Of a stretch of DNA of 64,000 nucleotides, positions 10,922-21,965 are shown one piece after another (the stretch's first letter is position 1; every line of letters begins with the position of its first letter). The position numbers and the translations under genes were made by a program. The stretch lies in contig KZ111151.1 in assembly GCA_002077045.2 (NCBI GenBank), positions 715,718 through 779,717 of the forward strand, written 5' to 3'. This stretch comes from Rachicladosporium sp. CCFEE 5018 (Eukaryota; Ascomycota; Dothideomycetes; Cladosporiales; Cladosporiaceae). A model generated the notes under the pieces. It was not told where the DNA came from and searched no databases. It worked only from the letters and a program-made list of their open reading frames with translations.

Positions 10922-13054
10922 ATGAAGAGCAGTCTCACACGAGCGGCAAGATCTATTCCTCGAGACTTCTCTCGCTGTACAGCTCGATGCACCCGGATCA
11001 CCGGCGCAAGATGGAGCTCAACTTACGAAGACGGAGAACACAAGTGGTCGACGCCATTGGCTAAGCAGCTGGCTGAGGCGATTACAGTATGAGACTCGAG
11101 CACCTGAGACGGACCATAGCTGAGGCGAATACAGACCACCGGACCCATACCGGTCGCCTCGTTCATGCGACAGTGCCTCACGTCGGATCTGGGAGGCTAC
11201 TACACATCCACATCTCCAACCACGAGTGACCAGTTTGGAAGTAAGGGCGACTTTGTCACCTCACCAGAGATCTCGCAAGTCTTCGGCGAGCTCATTGGCG
11301 TTTGGTTCGTCGCAGAATGGATCGCTCAAGGCAAGAAGAATGAGGGTGTGTACCTCATGGAGGTCGGTCCTGGAAGAGGCACACTCATGGACGACATGCT
11401 ACGAACTGTCCGAAGCTTTCCGGATCTTGCGAAGGCGATCGAGGCGATTTACATGATCGAGGCTAGTCCGCGACTGAGGGAAGCTCAGCACAAGCTGCTA
11501 TGTGGCGACAATGCCATGGAGGAGACAAGTATGGGGTGGCANNNNNNNNNNNNNNNNNNNNNNNNNNNNNNNNNNNNNNNNNNNNNNNNNNNNNNNNNNN
11601 NNNNNNNNNNNNNNNNNNNNNNNNNNNNNNNNNNNNNNNNNTGCCTCACGTCGGATCTGGGAGGCTACTACACATCCACATCTCCAACCACGAGTGACCA
11701 GTTTGGAAGTAAGGGCGACTTTGTCACCTCACCAGAGATCTCGCAAGTCTTCGGCGAGCTCATTGGCGTTTGGTTCGTCGCAGAATGGATCGCTCAAGGC
11801 AAGAAGAATGAGGGTGTGTACCTCATGGAGGTCGGTCCTGGAAGAGGCACACTCATGGACGACATGCTACGAACTGTCCGAAGCTTTCCGGATCTTGCGA
11901 AGGCGATCGAGGCGATTTACATGATCGAGGCTAGTCCGCGACTGAGGGAAGCTCAGCACAAGCTGCTATGTGGCGACAATGCCATGGAGGAGACAAGTAT
12001 GGGGTGGCATAGTGTGAGCAAGCATTCGAAGGAGCTAAAGATTATCTGGACTGAGGACGTGAGATTTGTGCCGAAAGATGGAAGCAAGACACCCTTCATC
12101 GTTGCTCACGAGTTCTTCGATGCACTGCCTATACACGTTTTCCAGAGTGTACCACCAGCACCTCAGCCCGCAGACGGTGAAGGCATAATCCAAACACCCA
12201 CGGGACCTATCAATCCGCGAAGAAGGTTACAGCAAGCCTCACAGCAAGCTCAATGGCGCGAGCTGTTGGTCTCGCCTAAGCCACCGCATCGACTGAAAGA
12301 GGGACAGCCCGAGTTCGAGTTGAGCCAGGCAAGAGCCTCGACTCCTCATTCCATGTATCTGCCCGAGACTTCCTCGCGATATAAGGCTTTACAACCAAAA
12401 GCAGATGCCACTGTTGAGATCAGTCCCGAAAGCCAAGCATATCTTCGTGACTTCGCAGAGCGCATTGGCGGCTCCAATCCCGTTACCGAAGTTCCGAAAC
12501 CAGCCAGCATCCCAACACCTACTCGAACAGTTTCCTCCGGTCCAGCGCCAGAGCGTGTCACCAAATCTTCGCCCTCGGGTGCAGCCCTGATCATTGACTA
12601 CGGCCCTGCTACCTCCGTCCCAGCAAACTCCCTTCGCGGCATCCGCTCGCACAAGCTTGTGTCGCCCTTTGAAGCACCTGGCACCACCGATCTCAGCGCA
12701 GATGTCGACTTCATCGCCCTCGCCGAGAGTGCTCTCAATGGATCACCCGGAGTGGAAGCACATGGTCCTGTCGACCAGGCAAGGTTCCTGACTGCAATGG
12801 GGATACAGGAGCGTGCGGCGCAACTTGTGAAGCTGGCTGTAGATAAGGAGAGGGGCGGAAGTACAGGAACTGAGAAGGGTGAGCTTACCGAGAAAGTCAA
12901 GAGGATCGAGGGCGGCTGGAAGAGACTCGTCGACAACGGATCGGAAGGCATGGGAAGCTTGTACAAAGTTCTAGCCATCGTGCCCTATAAGCGTAGTGAA
13001 GCTGGCGAACCGCGACGCAGACCAGTTGGTTTTGGTGGCGACATAAAGCTCTAA
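10922..13054 (+). CDS. NDUFAF7/MidA-type mitochondrial protein arginine methyltransferase, interrupted by an assembly gap
   Basis: Exon 1 10922-11086 and a 48-bp intron (11087-11134), then exon 2 to the TAA at 13054. The N-terminus is Arg/Ser-rich and presequence-like. The core has SDLGGYYTSTSPTTSDQFG, GDFVTSPEISQVFGELIG and the SAM-binding motif EVGPGRGTLMDD, then FVAHEFFDALPIHVFQ. These are hallmarks of MidA/NDUFAF7, which dimethylates an arginine of NDUFS2 during early complex I assembly. 11174-11541 is repeated exactly at 11642-12009 around 100 N. Skipping 11542-12009 restores a normal single-copy protein (GWHSVSKH across the join). The longer repeated frame is therefore not the real product. 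The C-terminal half contains a Pro/Ser-rich insertion before the LIIDYGPATSVPANSLRGIR motif. Confidence 0.85.
11174..11541 (+). repeat. Left copy of a 368-bp perfect direct repeat flanking a sequence gap
   Basis: Base-for-base identical to 11642-12009 as far as I can read. Both copies lie inside one conserved exon (NDUFAF7), so this is most simply the same sequence present at two contig ends that were scaffolded without being merged. Confidence 0.9.
11542..11641. other. Assembly gap, 100 N
   Basis: Exactly 100 undetermined bases. The round size suggests an arbitrary scaffold gap rather than a measured one. Because its two flanks overlap perfectly, the true gap size is probably negative (about -368). 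Confidence 0.95.
11642..12009 (+). repeat. Right copy of the 368-bp perfect direct repeat
   Basis: Second copy of 11174-11541. It begins directly after the N run and ends at the last base (A) shared with the left copy, after which the unique gene sequence continues (tagtgtgagc). Confidence 0.9.
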
Positions 13055-13096
13055 ACGCCCTGAGACAGGATCTATCTGAATCCGGTGCGTCCGCAC

Positions 13097-13821
13097 TCAC
13101 GCTGCTGCACTTGAAGTCTTCGGCTTCGCTTTCCGCAGCATCGCTGTCAGGAAATACTCGTCTGCAGTTAGATCGGACAAGTCCAGCTTCCCGATAGCCT
13201 CGAAGCCAGCCCTTTGATACATCTGCCTCGCCACCGGCGTGGACTCGAGGTACACATCCTGACCAGCCTCGTCGGCTAGCTCGAACTCTGCCGCTAGCAG
13301 CTTGCCAGCAACACCCTTGCCTTGGAAGTCTGGATGCACAGCCATTGACGGCACATCTGCGATACGTCAGCTCCGCCAAGTACTTACTTCCAGTCTGAGC
13401 AAGACTCACACCACACCTGCTCCTTCCTGTCGCCTAGCACACTCCCCTTGAAACCCTTCATTCTTTCCTCCATGACATCCATAAAGGCCCGGTCCAAGAA
13501 AGCTGGGATCTCGATGTCGCCATCCCCGGCGTTCAGACTCGCCGCTCCAGCTTTCACACTTTCAGGCGTAAAGATCCCGCTGTAGCCTGCAATTCGCCCG
13601 GTCTCCGAGTCGATGGCTTTGAACCAAAACTTGCCGGGCCCGTCGGCGCGAGCCTTGAATCGAGTTTGTCTCCATGCCTCGGACTCGCGGGTTTGCTCTG
13701 GGGTGAAGGTGCGTGGGTCACCGATGCGGAGGTTTAGGCCGTCAGTGAGGAAGGCGGCGACACCGATCGGAGTCAAGGCTTCGGCATCGGCGGAGGTGGC
13801 TTTCACTATTTCGAAGGGCAT
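13097..13821 (-). CDS. GNAT-family N-acetyltransferase (223 aa)
   Basis: Exons 13410-13821 and 13097-13356 with a 53-bp intron (13357-13409; GTGAGT..GCAG). Splicing gives EQVWYVPSMAVHPDFQGKG, joining strand β4 to the acetyl-CoA pyrophosphate loop QGKGVAG (Q/R-x-x-G-x-G/A motif). The N-terminal MPFEIVKATSADAEAL and the late YQRAGF motif are also typical of GNATs. Known family role: acetyl transfer from acetyl-CoA to an amine. The substrate cannot be told from the sequence; this type is common in fungal genomes as single-domain soluble enzymes. Convergent with NDUFAF7, 42 bp between stops. Confidence 0.85.
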
Positions 13822-14912
13822 GGTGACGGGTTGTGTGAGGTAGGTTTCGCGGGTGGTATGTAAAATGACTCGGTTTCCCGAAACAGTCAGAGGATGGTGT
13901 GGATGCTAGGAGCTAAGTGACTGAAGGATCTGAGTAGAAAACGAATGTAGACGGCATTCATATACATGTACATATATGCACTTCATTTGACTGCATGTTC
14001 GTGCTATCATACGTAGCACTGCAGCGTGACTCCACATACTCCGTTGGGCTGAATGAATGTCGCCAGAACGGTCGCGCAATGCGGTGCACATCTCGGATCC
14101 GGCATTCGGAGTTCGTTCTAAACGCAAGGTATTGGCGACTCTATCAACATCACGGTTCATTACTTCGTCTTTATTTCCGCGACCTTCCAGACTGAACCAT
14201 GTTGGACTTTTCAGGGAGCTGTATCAGCGCACTGCACGACCGGCCCATTGACGCGTAATATCATCGCCGTGTCGGCGCGTCACGACTGCGGCATTGTGAC
14301 CACCATTGACAGGGACCTACCTCGCTTACTCGCAGCCTAAGAGACCACCGGGCGATTACTGTAACGCTACAGGACTGCAACACCGCCAGACCCGGGTCTG
14401 GCGTTTGAGCTTACTGCAAGATGCAAGTCGGCTTCAGCTCATCTAGGTGAGCGGCCAGGTACTCGAGACACGCGAAGGGTCTTTGCAATGATCCAAACAC
14501 CACGACATTGATACGGCTGCGCATTGCTTCGGATACGAGACTCCAAGGTCAACCACTTGCTGTCCTCAGTATCGTCAAGCCGTCACGTGACTTGAGCAAT
14601 AAGGTTCGACGATCTTGCCGAGACTGGAAGCGTCCTCAAGCGACGGTGACAACCGCAATTCTGCTATTCGGCTGCTCGAATGTGAGGACGGAACGGTAAG
14701 TGGAGCGTTTGATGCGCGTCTCCTTCATAGAGTCTCTTCCATTCCCAAGCTCTGATGCCAGATCATTCCAATCCCCGCACTCAAAGTCGTGTCAAGCCAG
14801 ACATCTTCTATTCCACTCGGATCCAGTCTCGAATCGACTTACTTGTCCTACACACCAGTCCACTACCAGCAGCATCATTTGATCGCGTATAACACAACAC
14901 CAGGCTGTCAGT
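13822..14912. other. 1.1-kb intergenic region, no gene seen
   Basis: Divergent promoter region between the acetyltransferase (-) and the RING gene (+). Only short ORFs without recognisable domains; no repeat or tRNA was noticed. Confidence 0.5.
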
Positions 14913-15512
14913 ATGTCGACGTTCACGCCACTGCCGCGCTGTTCGGAACTCGTCCGCAAACCATACACCGTCGACATCTCCGACCTGTCACCCGACCACA
15001 GCGACTGCTCTATCTGTAGATCGCCGCTGACCGAGGAGTGCGAGCCAATTCGGCTCCATAGCACCCACGTCTTCTGCAAGAAATGCATCTTGACGTGGTT
15101 CCAGCGGAGCCGGGACTGTCCATACTGCAGACAGCCCGCATGGTCGCCACTCGGTCGCCAGAGCCAGTGCCTGTACCGCATCGTCCGCCAGTACTTGAGC
15201 GTGGATCCGGATCATGTTGCTGACAACGTGCTCATATCCGACGAAGATGTGATGCAAGTCAGACACGACCTTACTCTCCAGGAAATCGTCGTCAACCGTG
15301 TAGTATTGTCGGTGCTCTCTCACCCGCTGAGATATCATGTCACGGGGGCACTGGAGAACGCTGTCCGCGAAGTCAACGGTAGACGTCTGAGTGCTTGGGA
15401 GCTCCATCAGCATATGCAGCGACGCGTGAATGAGCAGATACCCAGGCTGCTCGAGAGGTGGCGCAAGGGAGAGAGGAGGCACTTGTCATGCAAGGCGTCG
15501 TCGCCACGCTGA
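14913..15512 (+). CDS. RING-finger protein with a His third zinc ligand (199 aa)
   Basis: Intronless 199-residue ORF. The RING runs ~32-72: C32, C35, then H49 where Cys is usual, H52, C55, C58, C69, C72 (CSIC, LHSTHVFCKKC, CPYC). The rest is predicted mostly helical, with a Leu/Arg-rich C-terminus (RRVNEQIPRLLERW). RING proteins of this size are normally E3 ubiquitin ligases; the substrate and E2 are unknown. The hydrophobic residues around the finger (I34, W62) are present, so E2 binding is plausible. C43 could in principle replace H49, but spacing favours H49. No transmembrane segment. I do not recognise a specific orthologue; it may be lineage-restricted. Confidence 0.7.
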   Translation: MSTFTPLPRCSELVRKPYTVDISDLSPDHSDCSICRSPLTEECEPIRLHSTHVFCKKCILTWFQRSRDCPYCRQPAWSPLGRQSQCLYRIVRQYLSVDPDHVADNVLISDEDVMQVRHDLTLQEIVVNRVVLSVLSHPLRYHVTGALENAVREVNGRRLSAWELHQHMQRRVNEQIPRLLERWRKGERRHLSCKASSPR

Positions 15513-15739
15513 TGTTTCGTATTGTTAAAGGGCAGCAGAAATGCAAGAAGGTCAAGGATCCTAGCCAGGCTGGGGCGATAGTTGAGGCTCCAGAGCAGGT
15601 GGAATGCAAGAAGTGAAGCAATTGGAGTTCAAGAGAACAAGGACTCAGGCTTGGTAAATTGGCCGCTCGGGATGCGTTCGTTAGAGATTGTAACAGGCAA
15701 TAGACCGTTCGCGCATTGCGACATTTTCCAGGTCCACCA

Positions 15740-16332
15740 CTACTTCTTGCTCTCTTCGTGATCAGGCTCTGTAGGCACCACATCATACCATCCTCCCACG
15801 ATCTTCAGCTTCTCGTGATGCTCGCCATCCGTAGCTGCCGTGCTCTCTACTATGTGTTCCTCGAATTCGGCAACCGAGTTGAAGACTTGGTCGCGCGGGA
15901 ACTCCCCGTCACGCCGATAGTGCGCCGTGCGATCTGTCGCAGCTTCTTGGCAGTATGTGCAACCCAGGATCAGGTCTTTGTGATTGTCCAGTGCGTCCTG
16001 GGCAGCGCGCCGAAGTGTTTCGGGATCTGAAATCCAGCCTGGTCTGGAACGAATCTAGCAATGGTTCAGTGACTTGCTCGGTGAAAACATCATGGCACAG
16101 GGCAAAAGTTCACCTCCTGGGCTTCCGTAGTAAGTCGCTCCTGCGTCTTTTGACGCTCAGCTTCACCCCGTGCAGCGGCTTTCGCAGACATGGCTTTGAT
16201 GCTCTCCGCATATGCACGTTGCTCTTCCTTGGGGGCACTTTTGAGAGCGTCCATAGTTTGCTGCCAAGTCTTCCGTTTAGGTGGTACTTGTACCTTAGGG
16301 AGCGGGCGGTCATCCTGAGGGTTTGGAGGCAT
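15740..16332 (-). CDS. Conserved hypothetical protein (177 aa)
   Basis: Exons 16114-16332 and 15740-16054 with a 59-bp intron (16055-16113; GTGAAC..GCTAG, phase 0). Splicing removes an otherwise premature end and yields a 177-residue hydrophilic protein. The N-terminus is Pro/Lys-rich (MPPNPQDDRPLPKVQVPPKR). A helical Ala/Glu/Lys segment follows, then a C-terminal part with a CTYC pair, YRRDGEFPRD and a closing WYDVVP. No membrane segment, signal peptide or named domain. The exon 2 frame is open in exactly the frame required, which supports the model. The function is unknown; it may be a DNA- or RNA-associated adaptor, but that is only a guess from charge. Confidence 0.6.
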
Positions 16333-16605
16333 GTTGATGTATGAGTATTGTGTTTGTGGTGGCGGGAGAGATGTAGTGAGTTTCCCTAGTCCCAGAGATG
16401 TTACAAATGTGTGTGTGCAAGTGTAGGTGCAAGTAATGATATGAGTTGGAAGGTGCGACCGCCGTGTCCAGAATCGGTTCAGATCATTCAAGTCATGACT
16501 TTACTAGGCTAGATCATAGCACATCTCTTCACCTGCACATGGTGCACTAGGTGACTTTTCAACCTGGGCACAGGCTACCTTTCAAGTGCTTGCGGGATCG
16601 TGGCT

Positions 16606-17593
16606 TTATACGCCTGCCCCGAATCTTTCCCTCGCCAATCCTCTCAACATCTCCATGGTCTTATCCTCCTTCCGTCTGAACTCAGCCACCTTCTCCTCCC
16701 TTTCCACCGCCCTCGCTCTAAGCACCTCTTCTTTCCTGATCTCCCTCTCACTTTGCTTACGCTGATTCTTTTGCACCTTAGCTTTATACTCCTCCACTCC
16801 ACTCGCGCCAAGAAGATCGCTTTCTGGGACTTCGGCTACTCCAGCATCTTTTGACTCGGCAAAAGTCTTGTTGGAGAAGGCTTGCTCTCGACGTTTTTCG
16901 ATCTGGCGATCGCGGGTGCCTGCAGCAGCGCGAGGAGCAAGCTCATCGAGGCGGGATTGAGCATTTGAGCGTTCTTCTTTGCGCTCGAGCTTGCGCATGG
17001 TGTTTTGATGCTCGCGGTCGCCAGTTTCGAGCTCGCGTCGTAGCTGAAGTTCCTGTGTTGTTGCTTGAGGTCCAGGACGTGATCTCGCTGGAAGTGAAGG
17101 ACCGAATCCAGCATCATCATCCTCTCCATCGTCGCTCTCCTCCTCCTGAGCGTCCGTCTTCGAGATCCTCGCAGTTTGCCGGTCGTCAGTCGTGTGCGGT
17201 CGAGCGTTCACACGCGATTCACTCCGCTCTTCCGCTGCATGTGCGTCTGCCCTCTCCTTGGTCTTAGGATCATACCAGCCTTCTGATAGCTCCCCTCGGT
17301 TCCACTTTCCCAAAGCTTTTCCATCGTCCCTTCGCCTCAGTCTCGCTGAGACTGGACAGCTCAAGCTGCTTCTGCAAGTCCAGGTAGTCCGCGAACAGGG
17401 TCGAGTAGGCATCGGAGTCCCGTTTGCGGAGGTGCGACTGCCTGAAGGGTAGGGTAATGGCTACATTAATGTCATGGGATTTGACCTCGTTGCGGTGAGG
17501 AGAGCGTGAGCGGCGTCGCTTTGCTCTATGTTCTACTTTGTCTCGGTCATGTCGATGACGACTGCTTGAGTCTTTATGCAGAGTACTCTCCAT
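16606..17593 (-). CDS. Conserved nuclear-type Arg/Ser-rich protein, with an apparent one-base frameshift
   Basis: Two overlapping frames make one protein. The first (from MESTLH at 17593) is His/Arg/Ser-rich and reaches EAKGRWKSF. The second carries GKWNRGELSEGWYDPKT and a long charged coiled-coil tail to 16606. These two blocks are normally contiguous in the family I recall (often mislabelled 'RNA helicase HEL117' in fungal annotations). The switch falls in a GGG run at 17309-17311; removing one G would give a continuous ~325-residue frame. No intron fits the short distance. The tail is Glu/Arg/Lys-rich (RREQAF, REIRKEEVLRARAVEREEK), consistent with a nuclear RNA-processing or splicing-associated protein, which is inference. 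The frameshift is either an assembly error or a real lesion. Confidence 0.65.
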
Positions 17594-18453
17594 ATCGCCC
17601 GAGCTGCACAGAAGAGCAATGTAGCAATGAAGACGAGGACAAAATGTAAACCTACCAAGACTTCACTCGCGCTGTGTAGTGGTTGAGACCCTGCCTGGTT
17701 GGTAGATCGTGTGCGACAAAATGTGTGCAACCATACCGAGCGATGCAAAATCAGCTGGACTCGAGGAAAAAATTCATTCGAGTGAATCGTGGACTCACGG
17801 GGATTTGACTGCTCTTTATTAGCAGTTGGGAGAGTGATGGTACAATAGACTCGAACTTACACCCCGGACCATTCACAAACCGATCCCTTCAGGAGAGAAT
17901 GCGAAGCGAATATCATACCCCTAGACCATAAGCCCGTGATGGTGGGGTGCTCCACACTGCGTATATCAAGTCTTGTTAATTGCCACGCCCCAATTGTGGA
18001 GACGATCAGATGCCCAGCCAAAGTCTTTCTGAACGGAAAGATGGTTTGAATAGGATAGACGGTAGAGGAAAGAAATGAAAGGGACCGAGTTGAGGGTGGC
18101 GGCCGTTGAAGGTGACGAGATCTTTGAGCCAGAGGTGGGACAGGGCTTCGTCGAGGCTGATGGGCGAACCCGACAACACGAGTCGGGCGAGACGATGTGT
18201 ATGGCATCATGCAGTTTAAGCTATGATGTTGCGTCGTCGATGTGCATATCTTGATGATGTGTACTGTAGATGGTGAAAATGACGTTGAAAGAGACTCATG
18301 TTCACATGGTGTGCCTTCCTCTTCTTTCACGATCTGCTCGCGCGACGCGACTTCCCTCCGGAGGCAGCGGAGCTTCGTCAGGCCGCATGCCAACAAACTC
18401 GTCCCGATCTGAGATGCTCTTTTACATTCACGATCTGTGATTAACGAGACTCG
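17594..18453. other. Intergenic, possibly holding coding remnants
   Basis: A 179-codon minus-strand frame (17857-18396) has no family-like content. Protein-like pieces in two other minus frames follow each other: SPISLDEALSHLWLKDL near 18150, then KDFGWASDRLHNWGVA near 18000. They have no usable start codon and no clear splice sites. They could be a decayed gene or chance; I do not call a gene. Confidence 0.25.
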
Positions 18454-19520
18454 CTAGAATATCGCCAACGCGTTGGGCGGACTAGCCACAACCCCAGGTA
18501 CATTACATACCTCACTCGTCAAAAAGAACTCCCACCTCCCCTCCTTCTTGCACACCTCCCCCAACTTCTCCAAATCAAACAACTCTCCAATCGGCATCCC
18601 CCAACCCCCCAGCATGACTTCATGGCAACTCCACTCCTGCTGGGTAGGCCACGCCTCCCAACTCGGATGATCGCCCGCACAAGCGCTGAAATTGCTCCAC
18701 ATGAACTCCAGCATCTCCTCGCTCTGTTCCACGCCTGCGAACTGCGGTTTCGGGTGTCGGTCACGCAGGGCGCTGATCTCGTCACGCGAAAGGGCGTTGT
18801 AGGCGGCCATGTAGCCGGAGCGGACGAAGAGGATGTCGCCGAACTTGATCTCAGTTCCTTGCGCTTTGGCGACGGCGCGGAGGTCAGAGACGGAGATTGA
18901 GGACGTCTTGAACGCGTCATGAGACTTGTTGTTGGCGAGACGCCAGGAGTGGTAGTCGAGCAGGATGCCACGGCCTACGATGCCTTGCTCGCTCCAGGCG
19001 TGGATACCGTTTTGTGTTGTCTTTGGCTTGCCATTGGTGCCGTGGATGTCGTCTATGGTCACGCCGTTGTAGAACACTGCTTCTTTCTGGTAGCCGAAGT
19101 GGCGGAAGCCATCCCACTGGGAGGATGACTGCAGACGTGTAAGTAGAGTCCAAGGGTAGTCAATCACTGGTTCTCACCTGCGTGTTGAACGTCCACACAT
19201 CGTCGTTGACGACGCGTGGTGCCTTGTGAATGATCTCTTTGTGGAATTCTTGACGGCCAAAGAAGGGTAGATCGCCCTGTGCGTCAAGCGGCCAGTTCAG
19301 AGAGACGCGATCACCAGTCTTAATCAGAGAAGCTGCGGATGCGACGATATCTTTGGTGAGGCGATTGAGCGAGCCGAGCTCGTCTTTCGGGCCATAGCTG
19401 CGTGAGAAGTGTGAGGAGAGATAGAGGAATCACGCAGACTGCATCGACTTACAGGCCCCAAGCGTTGTGGTGTGGACCCTTCTTGTCGAGCGGAAGCTCC
19501 GAGAACTTGGGAATACTCAT
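18454..19520 (-). CDS. Cyclase / kynurenine-formamidase-like family protein (320 aa)
   Basis: Three exons: 19453-19520, 19178-19397 and 18454-19128, with introns of 55 and 49 bp (GT..AG). The joined product is 320 residues, with LYGPKDELGSLNRLT, GDRVSLNWPLD, SQWDGFRHFGY, GRGILLDYHSW, GDILFVRSGY and WSCHEVMLGGWGMPIGE. This is the fungal branch of the cyclase_2 superfamily (PF04199), metal-dependent hydrolases that include arylformamidase. The canonical HxGTHxD metal motif is replaced by SSQWDGFRH, as in other fungal members I recall, so the substrate is uncertain. No signal peptide is visible; likely cytosolic. Such genes often sit near catabolic or secondary-metabolism loci, but its neighbours here are unrelated. 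Confidence 0.85.
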
Positions 19521-20128
19521 GATGTTGACCGTAATTCAGGAGATTTCAGTGTGGTAACAGAAACAGTGAACGATGTAGAAGATGCTCTGCTTCTCTGAAT
19601 GTATGGTGAAGGCAACATATATCTACCTAGTTGAGATCTTGCGGCTCCATCAATGCTGCAGAGAGGAGAACAGCTACAGCTTGACCTCGGTGTACAAAGA
19701 GCGAGCTGGTGCGAGCAGACCTTGATGATAAAGTCGCATTGACTGGGTGTCGCGAGCAACTCGTGTGCGATGAAGCTGTCTTGAACTCGTGGCGTGGATA
19801 CTATCGACCAGTGAAAGTGGCAAGATCACATTGTACGCCGACTCGAAGAAGTGAAGCAGGCGCTGCCATTCCGATCCGCCCAAAGGCGATCTCGGCTTTT
19901 GTTGTTAACTCCATCGTACCTGAGCGGGAGTAGCCGCCAGCTATTGTTATTCATCACCAAGTCGAGTTCACCTTGACACAACCACTCACCCCAGCAGTAC
20001 ACTCAGCAACCCAAAGAACAGACGCGACCATCGAGCATCATTATCTGAAGACCACCTTGAAATCACGCGCCTTGACGAGAAGAACCAATTTCAGAAGACA
20101 TACAAATTCTATCGCGAAGGCCGAAAAT
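19521..20128. other. Divergent intergenic region
   Basis: Promoter region shared by the cyclase-family gene (-) and RCC1 (+). No gene or specific motif was recognised. Confidence 0.5.
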
Positions 20129-21965
20129 ATGGCCACGAGAACCGAGACAAAGACTCAGAAGTCGGCGGGCAAGATTGCAGTGAGGACTAAGACAAAGGTC
20201 CCAGGTGAGTTCATATCCCCTGCAGCGCTCTGGCGGGCGCCTTTCGAGGCGCGAAGCATTCCCTAGCATCGTTATGGCCACCTCGAAGGTGGCGCGTTAC
20301 CCTTTGCGGTATCTTGACTCGAAGGGTCGCTTACATATTGCAGCAGAAATTGCCACGAAGACGGCTACACCTCCCAAGAAGGAGCCAGTCACCTCCACCA
20401 CTGCTGGAAAGAAGCCGGCAGCTAAAGCTACGACGAAGAGCAAGCCTACTACCGCTGCCAATACTTCAGCGAAGCGCAAGGCGGCAGCAGCTCAGCCCAA
20501 TGGCACTGCCAAGAAACAGAAAGTAGTTGCGACCACGAATGACAAGAAGCGGAAGACTCCAGACGAAGACGATGCGGCCCCAGCTCCGACCAGCAAGAAA
20601 GTCAAGACCGCCGCTAAAGGCGCCATCATTACGGAACCACCAACCGATCGCCTCAAGGTATTTGTCTTTGGCGAAGGCACAGCTGGCGAACTAGGTCTCG
20701 GTACAGCCAAGAAAGCAGTCGATGTCAAGCGACCGCGTCTCAACCCCAACCTCGATCCGCAGGCGGTCGGCGTAACACAGGTTGAAGCTGGTGGCATGCA
20801 CGTCGTTGCTCTCACACACGACAACAAGGTCCTCACATGGGGTGTGAACGATCAGGGCGCGCTTGGACGCGATACCGAGTGGGACGGCGGTTTCAAGGAT
20901 ATGGACGCAGCGATGAAAGAGTCAGATGGCTCGGATAGCGAGGAGGAAGAAGATGACAATGGCTTGAACCCGAAGGAATGCGTTCCTGGAGAAGTGGATT
21001 GGAGCTCTGTCGAGCTGCCTGAAGGCACGCGATTCGTCGATGTCACCGCGGGCGACAGCTGCTCTTTCGCTCTGACTGACGACGGTCACGTCTACGGCTG
21101 CGGTACGTTCCGTGGTAACGAAGGTGTTTTCGGCTTTGCGCTAGACGTTGAGATCGCCAAGCGACCGATCCTCATCGCAGGATTGAAGAACATCGTCAGC
21201 ATCAAAGCTGGTGCCAACCACGCCCTTGCTCTGGACAGCAACGGTGCCGTGTTCGCATGGGGTTCTGGACAGCAGATGCAACTCGGTCGGCGCGTCGTCG
21301 AACGCACCAAGCTTGGTGGGTTGCAACCGCGCGAGTTTGGTCTGCCCAAAAGCAAGAAGACCCACATCGTCGCGATCGGAACTGGTGGCTATCACTCCTT
21401 CGCCATTGCCAACAATGGCGACGTATACTCCTGGGGCTTGAACTCATTCGGCCAGACCGGGCACACCGCTGGCGCGGGCGATGACGAAGCCGTGATCCTG
21501 AAGCCGACGGTTATCCAAAGCCTACGTGGCAAGACCATCGTCTCTCTCCACGGCGGCTCGCACCACAGTGTAGCCGCTACTGCCGACGGCGAATGTTTGA
21601 TCTGGGGTCGCGTGGACGGACGACAGATGGGCATGAGCACAAGCACCATCAACGACCTGCCCGAGGACACAGTCATCAGAGACGACAAGAACGAGCCTCG
21701 TATTATTTCTGTGCCGACGGCCATCCCGACCATCGATGGCAAGGTCGCAGTCGTGGCTGCTATGTCGGATCACAACGTCGTTGTCACCGAGGCTGGGCGG
21801 GCGTACAGCTGGGGCTTCTCGGCGAACTACCAGACTGGCCAGGGCACTATCGACGATATCGTTGAAGCGACTATGATCGATAACACCGCTGTGCGGGATA
21901 CGGTGCTCACGGGGGCAACGGCGGGAGGGCAGTTCTCTATTGTCACTGCAAAGGTGACGAACTAG
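20129..21965 (+). CDS. RCC1-family Ran guanine-nucleotide exchange factor (565 aa)
   Basis: Exon 1 20129-20204, a 139-bp intron (20205-20343), exon 2 20344-21965. A Lys/Ala/Thr-rich N-terminus with basic nuclear-localisation stretches (AKKQK, KKRKTPDEDD) leads into a seven-bladed RCC1 propeller: FGEGTAGELGLG, HVVALTHDNKVLTWGVNDQGALG, VYGCGTFRGNEG, HALALDSNGAVFAWGSGQ, HSFAIANNGDVYSWGLNSFGQTG, and VVVTEAGRAYSWGFSANYQTGQG. Known role: loads GTP onto Ran at chromatin, driving nuclear transport and spindle assembly (S. pombe pim1, yeast Srm1). An acidic loop DSDSEEEEDD-like lies between blades, as in fungal homologues. The acceptor is a GCAGCAG tandem; using the second AG would remove one Ala without a frame change. 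Confidence 0.9.

Noticed and set aside
11165..13054. 629-codon frame across the gap with a doubled methyltransferase segment
   Set aside because: The duplication is an assembly artefact; the real protein has one copy.
17857..18396. 179-codon minus-strand ORF
   Set aside because: No conserved motif; composition random. Fragments in other frames look more protein-like, so this frame is not called.
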